Numbered from the stretch's first letter, positions 35,270 through 44,348 are shown. The stretch is DNA of 64,000 nt from Lachnospiraceae bacterium GAM79 (GCA_003584705.1 AP018536.1:2604001-2668000); one strand, 5' to 3'. A program made the numbers and translations. Notes: a model not told the origin generated them from the sequence alone.

Positions 35270-35303
35270 AAAAAGTGACAGTTTGGCTTGACTGTCACTT
35301 TTT
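35270..35303. terminator. Intrinsic terminator between the TetR and dehydrogenase genes
   Basis: AAAAAGTGACAG (35270-35281) pairs with CTGTCACTTTTT (35292-35303) over 12 bp with a 10-nt loop. It is symmetrical enough to work in both directions and ends the transcript of the TetR gene. Confidence 0.85.
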
Positions 35304-35370
35304 ACAGAAAGTTCACAATGTGTACATTTTTTTTAGTAATTTTTCACAAATAGCTTTGGTGATTTTTTCA

Positions 35371-35943
35371 CTAACGCAATACGCCCAACTGTTGAAACAA
35401 TTCTGTCACCGGCATAGGAAGTGCACTGACCAAAAGCGCCGCCATCTGCTCCGGCGTTCTCTCCTTCGGAGCGAAGATCCATTCCACGGTCATATCAATA
35501 GAACCTCTGCAATAGAGCCGCAGCGGGAATAAAATATTCTCTTCGGGCTGTCTACCGGTCTTACGCCCGATCAGCTGCGTGTAGAAATCCAGGATCAGTT
35601 CGTAATCATGTTCCCTCAGAGAATTATGATCATCCGAGCGGAATGCTCCGGCGAAAAAAACTCTCTCCTTCTGAATGAATTCAAACTTTCTGGTCAGTCC
35701 TTCGTATACGGTAAGTCCGTCTCCCATCTGTGCAAAAGATTCCAGTAAGAGCTTGTCGAAATACCAGTTGATCAGATCATATTTGTCCTGAAAATTCCGG
35801 TAAAAGGTCTGCCTCGTCACGCCGCAGGTCTGCACGATCTGCGTCACTGTCATGGCATCGGTGCCGGACGAAGCCATACACTTTTTCGCCGCTTCCGCTA
35901 GGCGGTATTTTGTTTTATCCGCTGAAGTTTCTTTTGTACTCAT
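35371..35943 (-). CDS. TetR/AcrR-family regulator (DhaS-like)
   Basis: A 190-residue regulator. The N-terminal helix-turn-helix is in MTVTQIVQTCGVTRQTFYRNF, and the ligand-binding part resembles the TetR_C DhaS group, which in some Firmicutes controls dihydroxyacetone or alcohol metabolism. It lies just upstream of the iron alcohol dehydrogenase on the same strand, 173 bp away, making that gene a possible target. No clear palindromic operator was recognised in the gap. It is preceded by the redox protein gene with a 12-bp spacing. Confidence 0.85.
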   Translation of the reverse strand: MSTKETSADKTKYRLAEAAKKCMASSGTDAMTVTQIVQTCGVTRQTFYRNFQDKYDLINWYFDKLLLESFAQMGDGLTVYEGLTRKFEFIQKERVFFAGAFRSDDHNSLREHDYELILDFYTQLIGRKTGRQPEENILFPLRLYCRGSIDMTVEWIFAPKERTPEQMAALLVSALPMPVTELFQQLGVLR

Positions 35944-35955
35944 GCTGTCACACCT

Positions 35956-36372
35956 CTATGGTACTACCGGTTTCGACTTTCCATAGCTTTCCGGTAATTC
36001 TGCTTCCAGTAAAGCCGCTGCATCTCTGACGCAGTCGATGCATTCTCTCTTTACAATGCCATCGTTGATGCCTTTTAATTCCTTACAGATCACGGTTCCG
36101 TTCTGCTCCTTGAAGCTCTGAATTATCCTTCTGGACCCTTGCATGGTCTTCTGCGGATTTTTATTGATCAGTCCCAGTACATTGACCGCTCCGATGACAG
36201 CTCCGCAGGTAGCTTCCATGCTGCCGCCGATTCCTACCGCAAATCCCTGAGTAAGATTCCTAGCCGTCTCTTCATCAATTCCCGCCAGATCACAGTACGT
36301 GCACGCCACTGCCTGCGCACAGTTGTAACCACACATTTTTCTCTCTGCTGCTTGTTCCACTCTTGATTCCAT
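35956..36372 (-). CDS. C_GCAxxG_C_C family redox-type protein
   Basis: A 138-residue protein with the family's Cys pattern: MCGYNCAQAVACTYCDL, GIGGSMEATCGAVIGA and, toward the C-terminus, CKEL and CIDCVRDAA. Members (PF09719) carry several conserved Cys and are thought to bind metal or take part in electron transfer, often beside oxidoreductases; the function is not proven. The C-terminal SYGKSKPVVP looks non-essential. It is the first gene of a short operon with the TetR regulator. Confidence 0.85.
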   Translation of the reverse strand: MESRVEQAAERKMCGYNCAQAVACTYCDLAGIDEETARNLTQGFAVGIGGSMEATCGAVIGAVNVLGLINKNPQKTMQGSRRIIQSFKEQNGTVICKELKGINDGIVKRECIDCVRDAAALLEAELPESYGKSKPVVP

Positions 36373-36545
36373 AACTGTTGTTCCCTCTTCTGTTTATATT
36401 TTTCCAATAATCATCTGTAGTGTATTTTCTGTTATGTATTATATCAGAAATAAATCTAAGACGCCATCGTCATAATTTTCTATCTTTACATTTCTCCCAA
36501 ACTGTTCTAAGTGTATAAATAATTCCTACAAATTTCAAAATCATG

Positions 36546-36574
36546 TTGACATTGCCGTGGGAAGATGTTATTAT
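36546..36574 (+). promoter_or_regulatory. Promoter of tRNA-Leu(AAG)
   Basis: TTGACA (36546-36551), 17 nt, TATTAT (36569-36574) on the plus strand, 43 nt before the mature tRNA. Confidence 0.85.
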
Positions 36575-36617
36575 CATTCTTGCGTGATGCGAGATAGTAA
36601 TTATTTTGTGTCGCTAT

Positions 36618-36701
36618 GCGGAAGTGTCGGAATTGGCAGACGAGCAAGACTAAGGATCTTGTGGTAGCAATACCGTGTGGGTTCAAGTCCCATCTTCCGC
36701 A
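36618..36701 (+). tRNA. tRNA-Leu (AAG)
   Basis: An 84-nt class II tRNA: acceptor stem GCGGAAG/CTTCCGC, D-arm with AATTGGCAGAC, anticodon stem CAAGA/TCTTG with loop CTAAGGA (anticodon AAG, read as IAG), long variable arm, T-loop GGTTCAAGTCC. CCA is not encoded. Integrase debris begins 14 nt downstream, so the 3' end may have served as a phage/ICE attachment site. No second copy of the tRNA 3' end was seen at the far end of the island. Confidence 0.95.
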
Positions 36702-36714
36702 TTAGGATTTTGTT

Positions 36715-37068
36715 CTAGAAAGCTCGAGAATATGCGGTTCTTGAGCTTTTTTCATTTGTATAAGTAACGATATTTTGGTGAGACCTAGGTGAGACCTCAA
36801 TCTCTTCATTCAGTATTGCACAGATATCATCCAAGCTGTCCTTTCCGGCAAAACTATAATATCTTAAATTTGTCTCTACTGAATGCCCCAGCAATCTTGC
36901 TCTCTCTGTAGCAGGTAACCCATATTTGCCTATAAAAACATTGCTGTTTAAGCTCATACGAAAAGAATGATTGTTTGTCACATTATACCCCAACCCAGAC
37001 ATTAAGCGTCTAAGACAAGTTTCATAGGCATCGGTTTTTATCCACTCCCCATTTTTATGACAAAACAC
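36715..37068 (-). pseudogene. Tyrosine recombinase (integrase), C-terminal fragment
   Basis: About 117 codons, starting with a GTG that is not a real start because coding-like sequence (SKYVFCHKNGEW) continues in frame upstream to about 37095. It holds the second half of a phage-type tyrosine integrase: the His/Arg box in NNHSFRMSLNSN, the LLGHS box in ARLLGHSVETN and the catalytic Tyr in LRYYSF. The N-terminal core with the first Arg is missing, so it cannot be active. It lies beside tRNA-Leu(AAG) and marks the end of an inserted element. A related tail lies at 45281-45423. Confidence 0.85.
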
Positions 37069-37372
37069 ATATTTTGAATGTATGCTACCTGTTTTCCCGC
37101 TACTATTCGAAGCCGTTGTTGTCTTCGGAGTTGCTGTAAGGTTTGCCGTCGTTACGGGTGCCGATACCTACTCAATAATTATGCTAAAGATAGCCTGGAA
37201 AATCAATAAAAACGTTGATTTTCCAGGCTTTTCAAAGTCTTTTATTCGATTGAGTGCTAACCCTCATCGGAAGTTAAGAATTTTAATTGTGATATTTTCT
37301 CTTCAATTGTCATTTTTTGACAATTTCTTTTGCCTGTGCATCTGCTTCTCTTCTGTCCATCTTATTTTCCCG
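37069..37372. other. Junction region with a strong hairpin, no gene
   Basis: Between the integrase fragment and the sugar-binding protein gene. The first part (37069-37150) stays open in the integrase frame with low-complexity T/S/N codons, probably a scar. The rest is AT-rich with one strong terminator-type hairpin at 37192-37229. The plus-strand ORF here has no ribosome site or recognisable product and was not accepted. Confidence 0.6.
37192..37233 (+). terminator. Intrinsic terminator-like hairpin
   Basis: A perfect 15-bp stem (AGCCTGGAAAATCAA at 37192-37206, TTGATTTTCCAGGCT at 37215-37229) with an 8-nt loop, then TTT. It faces the plus strand but could also close the sugar operon on the minus strand. 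Confidence 0.75.
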
Positions 37373-38776
37373 TTACCACACATTTTTTTCATAATAATCC
37401 TGGAGTTCCTGAAAAGCCTCCTGAGGAGTTGCATTTTGTAAATAAATTTCTACAATAGCATCATCAAATATATCTCCTGCTTCCGTTGTGGCCAGAGATT
37501 CATTATAAAATCCGAATGTAGCTGTTGTATTATCCAAAACCTCTTCTACATAATTATACTGTTTTGGTGCCACAGCAGTATCAACTTCTACATTTGTAGT
37601 CGGTATTTTCCCAGCTTCTTCCGCCACATATTTCTGTGCCGTTTCATCTGTGAAATATTTCAATAATTCAATTGCCGCCTCTTTTTTGTCACCTTCAGCT
37701 TTAGAACTTAGCATGATATTATCTGTTTTAACCATCATTCTATCAGGATCGGCTCCTCCCTCAATAGCCGGGAACCGGAAAGCCCCGCATACCTCTTCAA
37801 TCTCAGGCACACGCCCATTAATTTCACCGATCACCCAAGATCCCTGAACTAACATAGCTGCCTTTCCTGAAGTAAATTCCGCATTTGCCTGATCGTTGGA
37901 ATCTCCGGCTGCTGTCGGCTGAAAATATTGAGAGAGTTCTATAAGTTTATTTCCGGCATTAATATATGATTCACTTGTCCAGTCTAATGTGCCTTCAGAA
38001 ACGCCCTGCAGATTATCCGGTCCATCCTCTCTGTCGCAAAGGTAACCTGCAAGCAAAGAGATACACCATGGGTCTTTTGCAGAACAAGCTATAGGCGTAT
38101 ATCCGGCATCCTGTATCTTTTCACATACTTCAAGCCACTCGTCATATGTTTCCGGAGGTGTTACACCAACCTCTTCAAATATCTGTGTATTATAAAAGAC
38201 AAGTGCTGCCGAAAAATTAGTCGGTATTGCCATAATTTTTTCATCATACGTCAATTTATCAAAAATACCGTCTTTAAATGATTTATACCAGTCCGGATTA
38301 TCTTTCTGAAGTATCTCAGTGAGATCAGCGGCAACGCCTGCGTCTACATATTGTTCCATAAGCGGTCCGGGATGACAGGTAAATAATTCAGGGATATTTC
38401 CCGATGCAATTAATGCGTTAAGTTTTGTATCATACTCTTCCCTCGGAGTACTAATAACATTTACATGATACTTTCCCGCATAATCTTCATTAAACCGTTC
38501 AATCACATCCTTATAGCCTTTTGTTACAAGATCTTCTGATACATTTAGGTCATCATAAAAAATCCATGATATTTCTGTAGCATCGCCAGATGATTCTTCA
38601 TTGGAAGTATTTCCTTCATTGGAAGTATTTCCTTCATTGGAAGTATTTCCTTCATTGGAAGTATTTCCTTCATTAAGGGAAGCATCACCTGTATCCGTTG
38701 AAACACTGCATCCCAGTAACATAGATACACATATAACACTAATGGTTAACACTGACACTAATTTTTTTCTCATCAT
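37373..38776 (-). CDS. Carbohydrate ABC transporter substrate-binding lipoprotein
   Basis: A 467-residue exported lipoprotein with lipobox MLLGCSVS near residue 23. A Ser/Asn/Glu/Gly linker with four 18-bp repeats precedes a family 1 (SBP_bac_1) sugar-binding domain. Typical segments are YDEWLEVCEKIQDAGYTPIA, FTSGKAAMLVQGSWVIGEIN and a C-terminal ALELLKYF-like AIELLKYFTDETAQKYV. It would deliver a sugar or oligosaccharide to the two permeases encoded next. No ATPase gene is present, as is normal for this class, which shares an MsmX-type ATPase. It is the last gene of the island operon. Confidence 0.9.
   Translation of the reverse strand: MMRKKLVSVLTISVICVSMLLGCSVSTDTGDASLNEGNTSNEGNTSNEGNTSNEGNTSNEESSGDATEISWIFYDDLNVSEDLVTKGYKDVIERFNEDYAGKYHVNVISTPREEYDTKLNALIASGNIPELFTCHPGPLMEQYVDAGVAADLTEILQKDNPDWYKSFKDGIFDKLTYDEKIMAIPTNFSAALVFYNTQIFEEVGVTPPETYDEWLEVCEKIQDAGYTPIACSAKDPWCISLLAGYLCDREDGPDNLQGVSEGTLDWTSESYINAGNKLIELSQYFQPTAAGDSNDQANAEFTSGKAAMLVQGSWVIGEINGRVPEIEEVCGAFRFPAIEGGADPDRMMVKTDNIMLSSKAEGDKKEAAIELLKYFTDETAQKYVAEEAGKIPTTNVEVDTAVAPKQYNYVEEVLDNTTATFGFYNESLATTEAGDIFDDAIVEIYLQNATPQEAFQELQDYYEKNVW
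38597..38668 (-). repeat. Tandem repeat, 4 x 18 bp, in the lipoprotein linker
   Basis: Four perfect units of 18 bp (TTCATTGGAAGTATTTCC on the plus strand) encode repeated NTSNEG/EGNTSN in the spacer after the lipidated Cys. A partial fifth unit follows. In-frame length change would alter only linker length. Confidence 0.92.
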
Positions 38777-38803
38777 TTCATTTTCTCCCTTCTGCTAATT
38801 GTT

Positions 38804-39628
38804 TTATCCTTTAACGGCCCCCGTAGTCAAACCTTCTACTATTTGATTGCTGAAAATAAGATAAACTATTATTGTCGGCGCCAAAGCAATAATAATTGCA
38901 GCAAACATTTGTACATAATTAACAGCATAAGGTCCTACAAAATATGTCAGGGTCACCGGTAAAGTCTTTTTATTTACATCAGATATAAATACAAGTGCCA
39001 TTAAAAGTTCATTCCAACTTGAAACAAAAATCATCATTCCCGCTACTGAAAATCCAGTTTTGGTAAGAGGTGCAGCAATTTTAAAAAAACAGGAATAAAT
39101 ACTGCATCCATCTATACAGGCAGCTTCAAAAATTTCATTCTGTAAAGATTTAAAAAAACCTGTCATTAAAAAAATTACCATCGGCAATGCAAATACCGTA
39201 TATGGAATAATTAACCCGATCAATGAATCTGTCAGCCCCAATTTTGAAAACTGAACAAATAAAGGAATAAGTACACAATGCACAGGTATCATCATCCCAA
39301 ACAGAAAATAACTCAAAGTCCATTCTGAAAGTTTCCATTTCATTCTTGCAATGGCAAAAGCCGCCATAGATCCAATCGTCAAACTCAATATCAATGATAC
39401 TGAACAGACAATAAATGAGTTAAGCATAGCTATCCCCAAATTTCCATTGACCCATGCATAGATATAATTTCCCAACTGCAGAACTTCCGGCATACTGAAT
39501 GGATTTGTCATTAATTCCTGATTCGTCTTCAACGATACATTAATCATCCAAAGAAACGGCAGTATATATATTAACGTTAAGATTATCAGAATGATATATA
39601 TAATTATTTTCTTCGGTTTACATTTCAT
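38804..39628 (-). CDS. Carbohydrate ABC transporter permease (MalG type)
   Basis: A 274-residue permease with six membrane segments and the ATPase-contact EAA loop in EAACIDGCSIYSCFFKIAAP. It is the second permease of a sugar importer of the CUT1 class. It overlaps the upstream permease gene by 11 bp and is followed by the binding-protein gene 27 bp downstream. The composition is much richer in A+T than the housekeeping genes on either side of the island. Confidence 0.92.
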   Translation of the reverse strand: MKCKPKKIIIYIILIILTLIYILPFLWMINVSLKTNQELMTNPFSMPEVLQLGNYIYAWVNGNLGIAMLNSFIVCSVSLILSLTIGSMAAFAIARMKWKLSEWTLSYFLFGMMIPVHCVLIPLFVQFSKLGLTDSLIGLIIPYTVFALPMVIFLMTGFFKSLQNEIFEAACIDGCSIYSCFFKIAAPLTKTGFSVAGMMIFVSSWNELLMALVFISDVNKKTLPVTLTYFVGPYAVNYVQMFAAIIIALAPTIIVYLIFSNQIVEGLTTGAVKG

Positions 39629-40505
39629 AATTTTCCACCCTTATGCCCTTCCGTATTATCAACGACACTATTAAACAAAGTACCAGCAAAACTACAGCTA
39701 TAGCGCTGGAATAACCATATTTAAAATAAATGAATCCTTGTTCATATAAATGTGTTGCAAGAACCTGGGTCCTGTTACTAGGTCCGCCTTGAGTCATGTT
39801 ATAGACCAGATCAAAAAATTTGAGGGAACCAATACAATTTAATGATAACGATGTTATAAACATTGGTTTTATCAAGGGTAATGTAATAAAACGAAATGTT
39901 TTCGTATCTGACGCACCATCTATTCGTGCCGCTTCATACAAATCCTTAGAAATGCCCATAATCTGAGCCATATATAACATCATATTCTGTCCCACATATT
40001 GCCAAAGTGCTACAAAAGCAATCACGATCATAGGAAGAACAATAAAACCGTCTGATTCCATCAGCCATAAAGGTCCCTGTATTCCCAACTTATCCAACAG
40101 ATAATTGAGTCCAAATTTCGGATTAAAAATGAATGCCCACAACAACCCCAGTGCGGCTGATGATAAAACCGTAGGGAGATATATTACATTCCTAAAAAAG
40201 TTTCTTCCTCGTCTGATATTGGTCAGCATAACAGCCAGAAGCACTCCTATTATCTGTTGTGTGACGGCAGAAAATATCATGAAAAACAAGGAATTCTTTA
40301 AAGCCATCCTCATTGTTTTGTCCTCAAATAAAAGGGTTTTAAAATTATCCAGACCTATAAATACCGGCTCTTTTAATGCGTTATAATCACATAGAGAATA
40401 ATACAGCATCTGCAGAATCGGAATAAGCAAAACAACTGTAAATAAAACAAATGCGGGAGCTACAAAAAACACTATTGCTTTCCTGTTACGCAACATCCTA
40501 TCCAT
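39618..40505 (-). CDS. Carbohydrate ABC transporter permease (MalF type)
   Basis: A 295-residue permease with six membrane segments and the EAA loop in YEAARIDGASDTKTFRFITLP. It forms a heterodimer with the MalG-type partner in CUT1 importers. The start follows GAGGAAAGATAGAGT, 3 bp after the glycosidase stop, so the glycosidase and transporter are co-transcribed. Substrate unknown; the neighbouring DUF6259 glycosidase points to a glycan-derived oligosaccharide. Confidence 0.92.
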   Translation of the reverse strand: MDRMLRNRKAIVFFVAPAFVLFTVVLLIPILQMLYYSLCDYNALKEPVFIGLDNFKTLLFEDKTMRMALKNSLFFMIFSAVTQQIIGVLLAVMLTNIRRGRNFFRNVIYLPTVLSSAALGLLWAFIFNPKFGLNYLLDKLGIQGPLWLMESDGFIVLPMIVIAFVALWQYVGQNMMLYMAQIMGISKDLYEAARIDGASDTKTFRFITLPLIKPMFITSLSLNCIGSLKFFDLVYNMTQGGPSNRTQVLATHLYEQGFIYFKYGYSSAIAVVLLVLCLIVSLIIRKGIRVENYEM

Positions 40506-40508
40506 ACT

Positions 40509-42713
40509 CTATCTTTCCTCTCTAACAACAGCTGCCGATCTGGCTGACATTTTCAATCTGACTTTTCCTTTGACTATATTCCTCCAGTATCTTTTTTCAT
40601 ATCCGTTTATTTCCACGAAAACTTTTTGTATATGTTTCATATATGAATCTACCGGTATATCTACAATCTTTGTCTCATCTGACACGTTTGCCAACGCGCA
40701 GGCTATTTTACCTGCCGGATTCTTCCAAAACATACTGAGTACAGAAGGTACCGTTATGCTTTTCCTTTTAAAACCAAAATCTAATCCCTGAATATAAATG
40801 TCCATTCCGGGTACAGGCAGTTCTTCTGTGGGAAGCATCTCCCCATATATAAGATAGGACGTCGCATTTTTTAACGCTGCACAAACATTGCATGCCATCT
40901 CCATTATTTTAGGATCTGCCTCTTCTGGTTCATGATTTTTTATTTCCCCCAACATATTCAGGGGGGATCCTGCCGGAAGATTACCACAGATAAAATTCCA
41001 TCCATGGAAATATACGCCGGTTTTATTATCAGGAAGCAATGATGTCCAATCCCCCGCATAACAAGGAATATATTTATGATATAAATATGAAAACAGTGGT
41101 ATACTTTCCAGACCACCCTGAGGTTTATCATAATTTCGGCAATGGTAAATATCCAGATACTGAATAAATGGTTCTGAAATCCACTCCTGTGACAGTGCAA
41201 AATCTTTAGAAATTTTCTTTGCGTCTTTTCGAGTCTCATCATATATTTTTTTAAGACTTTCTATCTGCCAGATGCCTCTGCCCGGTGGATGTCCATGCCC
41301 GAAATTGTAACATTCGGAAGTGCCCCCTCCTAAAACCTGATCCGCCTGCTGCATAATAACACCATATTCTTTTAACATCCGGATTGACGCTCCGTAAATC
41401 TGACTTTTTGCCTGTTCTGTAGCAGGGCAGGCATATGCATGCACCCCATCCCATTCGTCAATATTAGAGTCTACAATAGGAACTCCGTTAATATCTAACG
41501 CCGCTGATTCACGATACTGCTGTTCAAATATTTCTCTTCCATCATAGTCTAATGCCAATTGAGGCTGATCTTTTGATTTTGTTCTATGTCGTCTTATAAG
41601 GATCTTTAAACCCGATAAGCCGAAAGTAAATGGAATCTCCCCGTTTCTCATAAGTCTGCCACACATATTCCGAAATCGTCTTTCTCCTCCAAAAGGAGGA
41701 AAATAATCAGGACCGGCCCATTCACCTATTTTTTCCCAGCCACACATCATTGCAACAATCGGAATGTCCAATATCTTTTTCCATTTTTCGATATAATCAG
41801 GTACATAATCCAGATAAGCCTCTCCTTTGTTCTGGTACCTCAGGCGAAAGCTCAAGAAGAATGCCCCTTTTTTTATCCAGTCCGGGATATCTTCACGCTC
41901 TGAAATAGTTTTATTACACCAGGGTGCGGTTTCCGCAAATTTCTTATAGATTTGGGCTGCCTGCTTCCAGTCGCCTTTAAAAAACCTGGTAACAATCGTA
42001 TATTCTAATGAAAAATCCATTTTCGGAATTTCCGGTCTAAGATGCACCGGACTCAGATCTATAAATTTATTTTTATAATAAATTGGGCCCATTTTTTTAG
42101 GATATCCATCCGTATCTGCCGCATAAATTAAAATTCCTTCCTTTTCATCGTAATAAGCGGTCATCTGCACTGCCAAATTATTCGGTTTTTGTTTTCCTTC
42201 TCCCGGATACCAGTATCTTTCCGCAACTATTTCGGCGTTAGTGTCTTCCCATGGATGTAACTCCGGGTTGCCTAGAAGGATACCGTCCATCTTAGGCAGT
42301 AAGATTCTCTCGCTTTCCGCATTTAATCCTAAATACGGTTTAAACAGAAGCACCGGATATTCTATTTCACTGACAGCGAACCTTGTCTTATTCTCTATTA
42401 ATATATTCCAGTGAATTTCTTCATCCATAAATCCTATTGTACATTTTACCGTTACTGGCATACCGTCCAAATTTCTATAATCAATCTCCAAACACTGACT
42501 TTGCTGTATAAAGTCAATCTGCTCTGCCATATCACCGGTCAGGGCCAGTGTTCCCGGCATAACACGGTTTTCTATTATTTCTGTCATAGTCAGACGGAAT
42601 AAACTACATCCATCTTTCACAATATAATTTCTGCCCGAGCTTTTACTAACTAAAGCCAAAAGGTTTCCTCTATCATCAAACTGAAGCAGACAATGTATGT
42701 TTTCTAATATCAT
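40509..42713 (-). CDS. DUF6259-type putative glycoside hydrolase
   Basis: A 734-residue cytoplasmic protein (no signal peptide). The N-terminal third is beta-rich (LLQFDDRGNLLALVSKSSG), the central part is a probable TIM barrel with MMCGWEKIGEWAGPDYFPP, VPIVDSNIDEWDG and DFALSQEWISEPF, and the C-terminus is a beta domain (ACALANVSDETK). This fits DUF6259 and related clan GH-D/GH36-like glycosidases; Asp or Glu in the central motifs are catalytic candidates. It probably degrades the sugar brought in by the linked ABC importer. The ATG overlaps the stop of the upstream remnant (ATGA), with AAGGAGGATGACAG in front. Confidence 0.72.
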   Translation of the reverse strand: MILENIHCLLQFDDRGNLLALVSKSSGRNYIVKDGCSLFRLTMTEIIENRVMPGTLALTGDMAEQIDFIQQSQCLEIDYRNLDGMPVTVKCTIGFMDEEIHWNILIENKTRFAVSEIEYPVLLFKPYLGLNAESERILLPKMDGILLGNPELHPWEDTNAEIVAERYWYPGEGKQKPNNLAVQMTAYYDEKEGILIYAADTDGYPKKMGPIYYKNKFIDLSPVHLRPEIPKMDFSLEYTIVTRFFKGDWKQAAQIYKKFAETAPWCNKTISEREDIPDWIKKGAFFLSFRLRYQNKGEAYLDYVPDYIEKWKKILDIPIVAMMCGWEKIGEWAGPDYFPPFGGERRFRNMCGRLMRNGEIPFTFGLSGLKILIRRHRTKSKDQPQLALDYDGREIFEQQYRESAALDINGVPIVDSNIDEWDGVHAYACPATEQAKSQIYGASIRMLKEYGVIMQQADQVLGGGTSECYNFGHGHPPGRGIWQIESLKKIYDETRKDAKKISKDFALSQEWISEPFIQYLDIYHCRNYDKPQGGLESIPLFSYLYHKYIPCYAGDWTSLLPDNKTGVYFHGWNFICGNLPAGSPLNMLGEIKNHEPEEADPKIMEMACNVCAALKNATSYLIYGEMLPTEELPVPGMDIYIQGLDFGFKRKSITVPSVLSMFWKNPAGKIACALANVSDETKIVDIPVDSYMKHIQKVFVEINGYEKRYWRNIVKGKVRLKMSARSAAVVREER

Positions 42714-42958
42714 CTGTCATCCTCCTTATCCGCATCGCTAACCTTTACATTCAGCTCTTTAAAATATCCCCTTCCTCTTTCCGCAAACATTGCCAGATAA
42801 GTTCCCGTAAATGTCATCGTTCTTGTGCCTTCCGTAGCAAGTCCGGCTACCAGACCTTTTCCCAATTCAAACATCCCCCCTGCCTTATCTGTATATAAAA
42901 ATCTATACCACTTCTTATCGCTTTTTATTGCTAAACGTATTTCTCCTGATTCTCTGCA
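42710..42958 (-). pseudogene. Glycosidase (GH43-type) C-terminal beta-sandwich remnant
   Basis: An 82-codon open frame that begins directly after the LacI stop codon TAG, in the same frame, and ends with TGA overlapping the ATG of the DUF6259 gene. The peptide (WYRFLYTDKAGGMFELGKG, FTGTYLAMFAERG, YFKELNVK) resembles the last beta strands of the concanavalin-like domain at the C-terminus of GH43 beta-xylosidases. The catalytic domain is missing. The ATGA coupling suggests it once ended a complete gene preceding the DUF6259 gene. An internal ATG at 42874 has only a poor ribosome site. Confidence 0.6.
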
Positions 42959-44026
42959 CTAAAGCTTTTTAACACTTTCACCTTCTAAAATTGAAACTTT
43001 AAATTTATATATATACTTATATTTAAAACCATTTAGAATATCAATCAGGATTTCTGCACACTTCGCGCCCTGAAGTTCCGGATACATATTTACCGTAGTT
43101 AACTTAGGTGTATATTTATCGCGCGTAAACAAACCGTCTATTCCCATTACGGATACATCATCAGGAACCCGAATTCCAAGTTTTTTCAAATATTCAATAG
43201 TGCCGAATGCAATATCGTCATTAAAACATAAAATTACTGTAGGCTTATATCTCATAGAGACATAAAATTCAGCCACTTCCTTTCCAATATAAAACCAATC
43301 ATAGCAGAGGAAATCCCCTGATTCCTGAGGACATGGAATCTTTATTCCTTTCGTATTGCTTCTCCTCTTTACCCGGTCCTGTACATCTATAATGTATTTT
43401 TCATATCCTATGCCAATCTCCTGTTTCATCCGCTCTTCCCAGTATCTAAAACGCAAATCTACATAACCATAACTGAATGGCAATGTCATACCTATTTTTT
43501 TATGTCCCAATCCGATCAAATAATCTATGGCTTTATTAATCACCTCTTCATTATCAATCGTCACAGCCGGCATTGCTTTTGAAAACGACATGCCCGGATT
43601 AGAACATGCTGTCACAGCCGGAAGATTATAATTTCTCCCCACCGAAGCTGCATAGGCTTCCGCTACCATTTCATTTGGAAACAAAATTCCATCCGTTATT
43701 GTTTCTTTTACCATTTCAAAATCATTTTCATCCATTACCGTCAATACATGATATCCTCTTTCCTTGGCGGCTCTTACCATGCCATGATACATTTGATTGT
43801 AGTATGTAGAAGTAAGATCTTCGCAGAAAAAAAGTAACTGCTTTGTTTTGTTTTGCTGAAGGGCCATTGCAACAGGATTCTGTACATATCCCATTTCTTT
43901 TGCCGCCTTTAATACTTTTTCTCTTTTTTCTTTACTTACATATCCACTATTATTTATTACTCTTGAAACAACAGATACTGATACTCCAAGTTTTTCTGCA
44001 ATGTCTTTTCTCGTAACATTTTTCAT
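42959..44026 (-). CDS. LacI-family transcriptional regulator
   Basis: A 355-residue regulator. The N-terminal helix-turn-helix and hinge read KDIAEKLGVSVSVVSRVIN and NPVAMALQQ. The periplasmic-binding-like domain follows, with IDNEEVINKAIDYLIGLGHKKIG and VMGIDGLFTRDKYTPKLTTV. It likely represses the glycosidase/transporter operon until a sugar binds. The start follows GAGGTCCGGTAA. A perfect CG-centred palindrome lies 106 bp upstream and is a candidate operator. All genes of the cluster run in the same direction, so one promoter upstream of lacI could serve the whole operon. Confidence 0.93.
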   Translation of the reverse strand: MKNVTRKDIAEKLGVSVSVVSRVINNSGYVSKEKREKVLKAAKEMGYVQNPVAMALQQNKTKQLLFFCEDLTSTYYNQMYHGMVRAAKERGYHVLTVMDENDFEMVKETITDGILFPNEMVAEAYAASVGRNYNLPAVTACSNPGMSFSKAMPAVTIDNEEVINKAIDYLIGLGHKKIGMTLPFSYGYVDLRFRYWEERMKQEIGIGYEKYIIDVQDRVKRRSNTKGIKIPCPQESGDFLCYDWFYIGKEVAEFYVSMRYKPTVILCFNDDIAFGTIEYLKKLGIRVPDDVSVMGIDGLFTRDKYTPKLTTVNMYPELQGAKCAEILIDILNGFKYKYIYKFKVSILEGESVKKL

Positions 44027-44131
44027 TTACCGGACCTCGCAATATTATGTACTTTAAATCTGCCATTTATATGTCCTTTAATTAATTTTCAGTTTAAGAC
44101 AATAAATAATAATATACAATACGGAAAAATG

Positions 44132-44145
44132 TGGTCGCGCGACCA
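44132..44145. promoter_or_regulatory. Candidate LacI operator (CG-centred palindrome)
   Basis: TGGTCGCGCGACCA is a perfect 14-bp palindrome centred on CG, the symmetry used by LacI-family operators. It stands out in an AT-rich region. It lies about 106 bp upstream of the lacI start, near a possible TTGTAT-17-TAAACT promoter. Autoregulation is inferred. Confidence 0.5.
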
Positions 44146-44348
44146 TATGTATTTATGCATAAAAAATGAATTTAAAGATTATTCCGTTCTTTTCCTGAAT
44201 CAAATACGAAGCGCCAGGAAAACTATTGCTGAATTTGTCATTTACTGCAGCTTCAGTGACTCCTGTGTACAGCTCTCCGGTAAGGAGAAAGAGGCAACGA
44301 TGTCCAGGACTATACAGAAAAATACTCAGAGAAAAGGAGAACAGTATA

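Noticed and set aside
37082..37441. 119-codon plus-strand ORF
   Set aside because: No ribosome site or recognisable domain; it crosses a terminator hairpin and the end of the sugar-binding protein gene.
38597..38668. Regular repeats that could suggest a CRISPR array
   Set aside because: The units are contiguous 18-bp copies without spacers and lie in frame in a lipoprotein linker. No cas genes are in the window.
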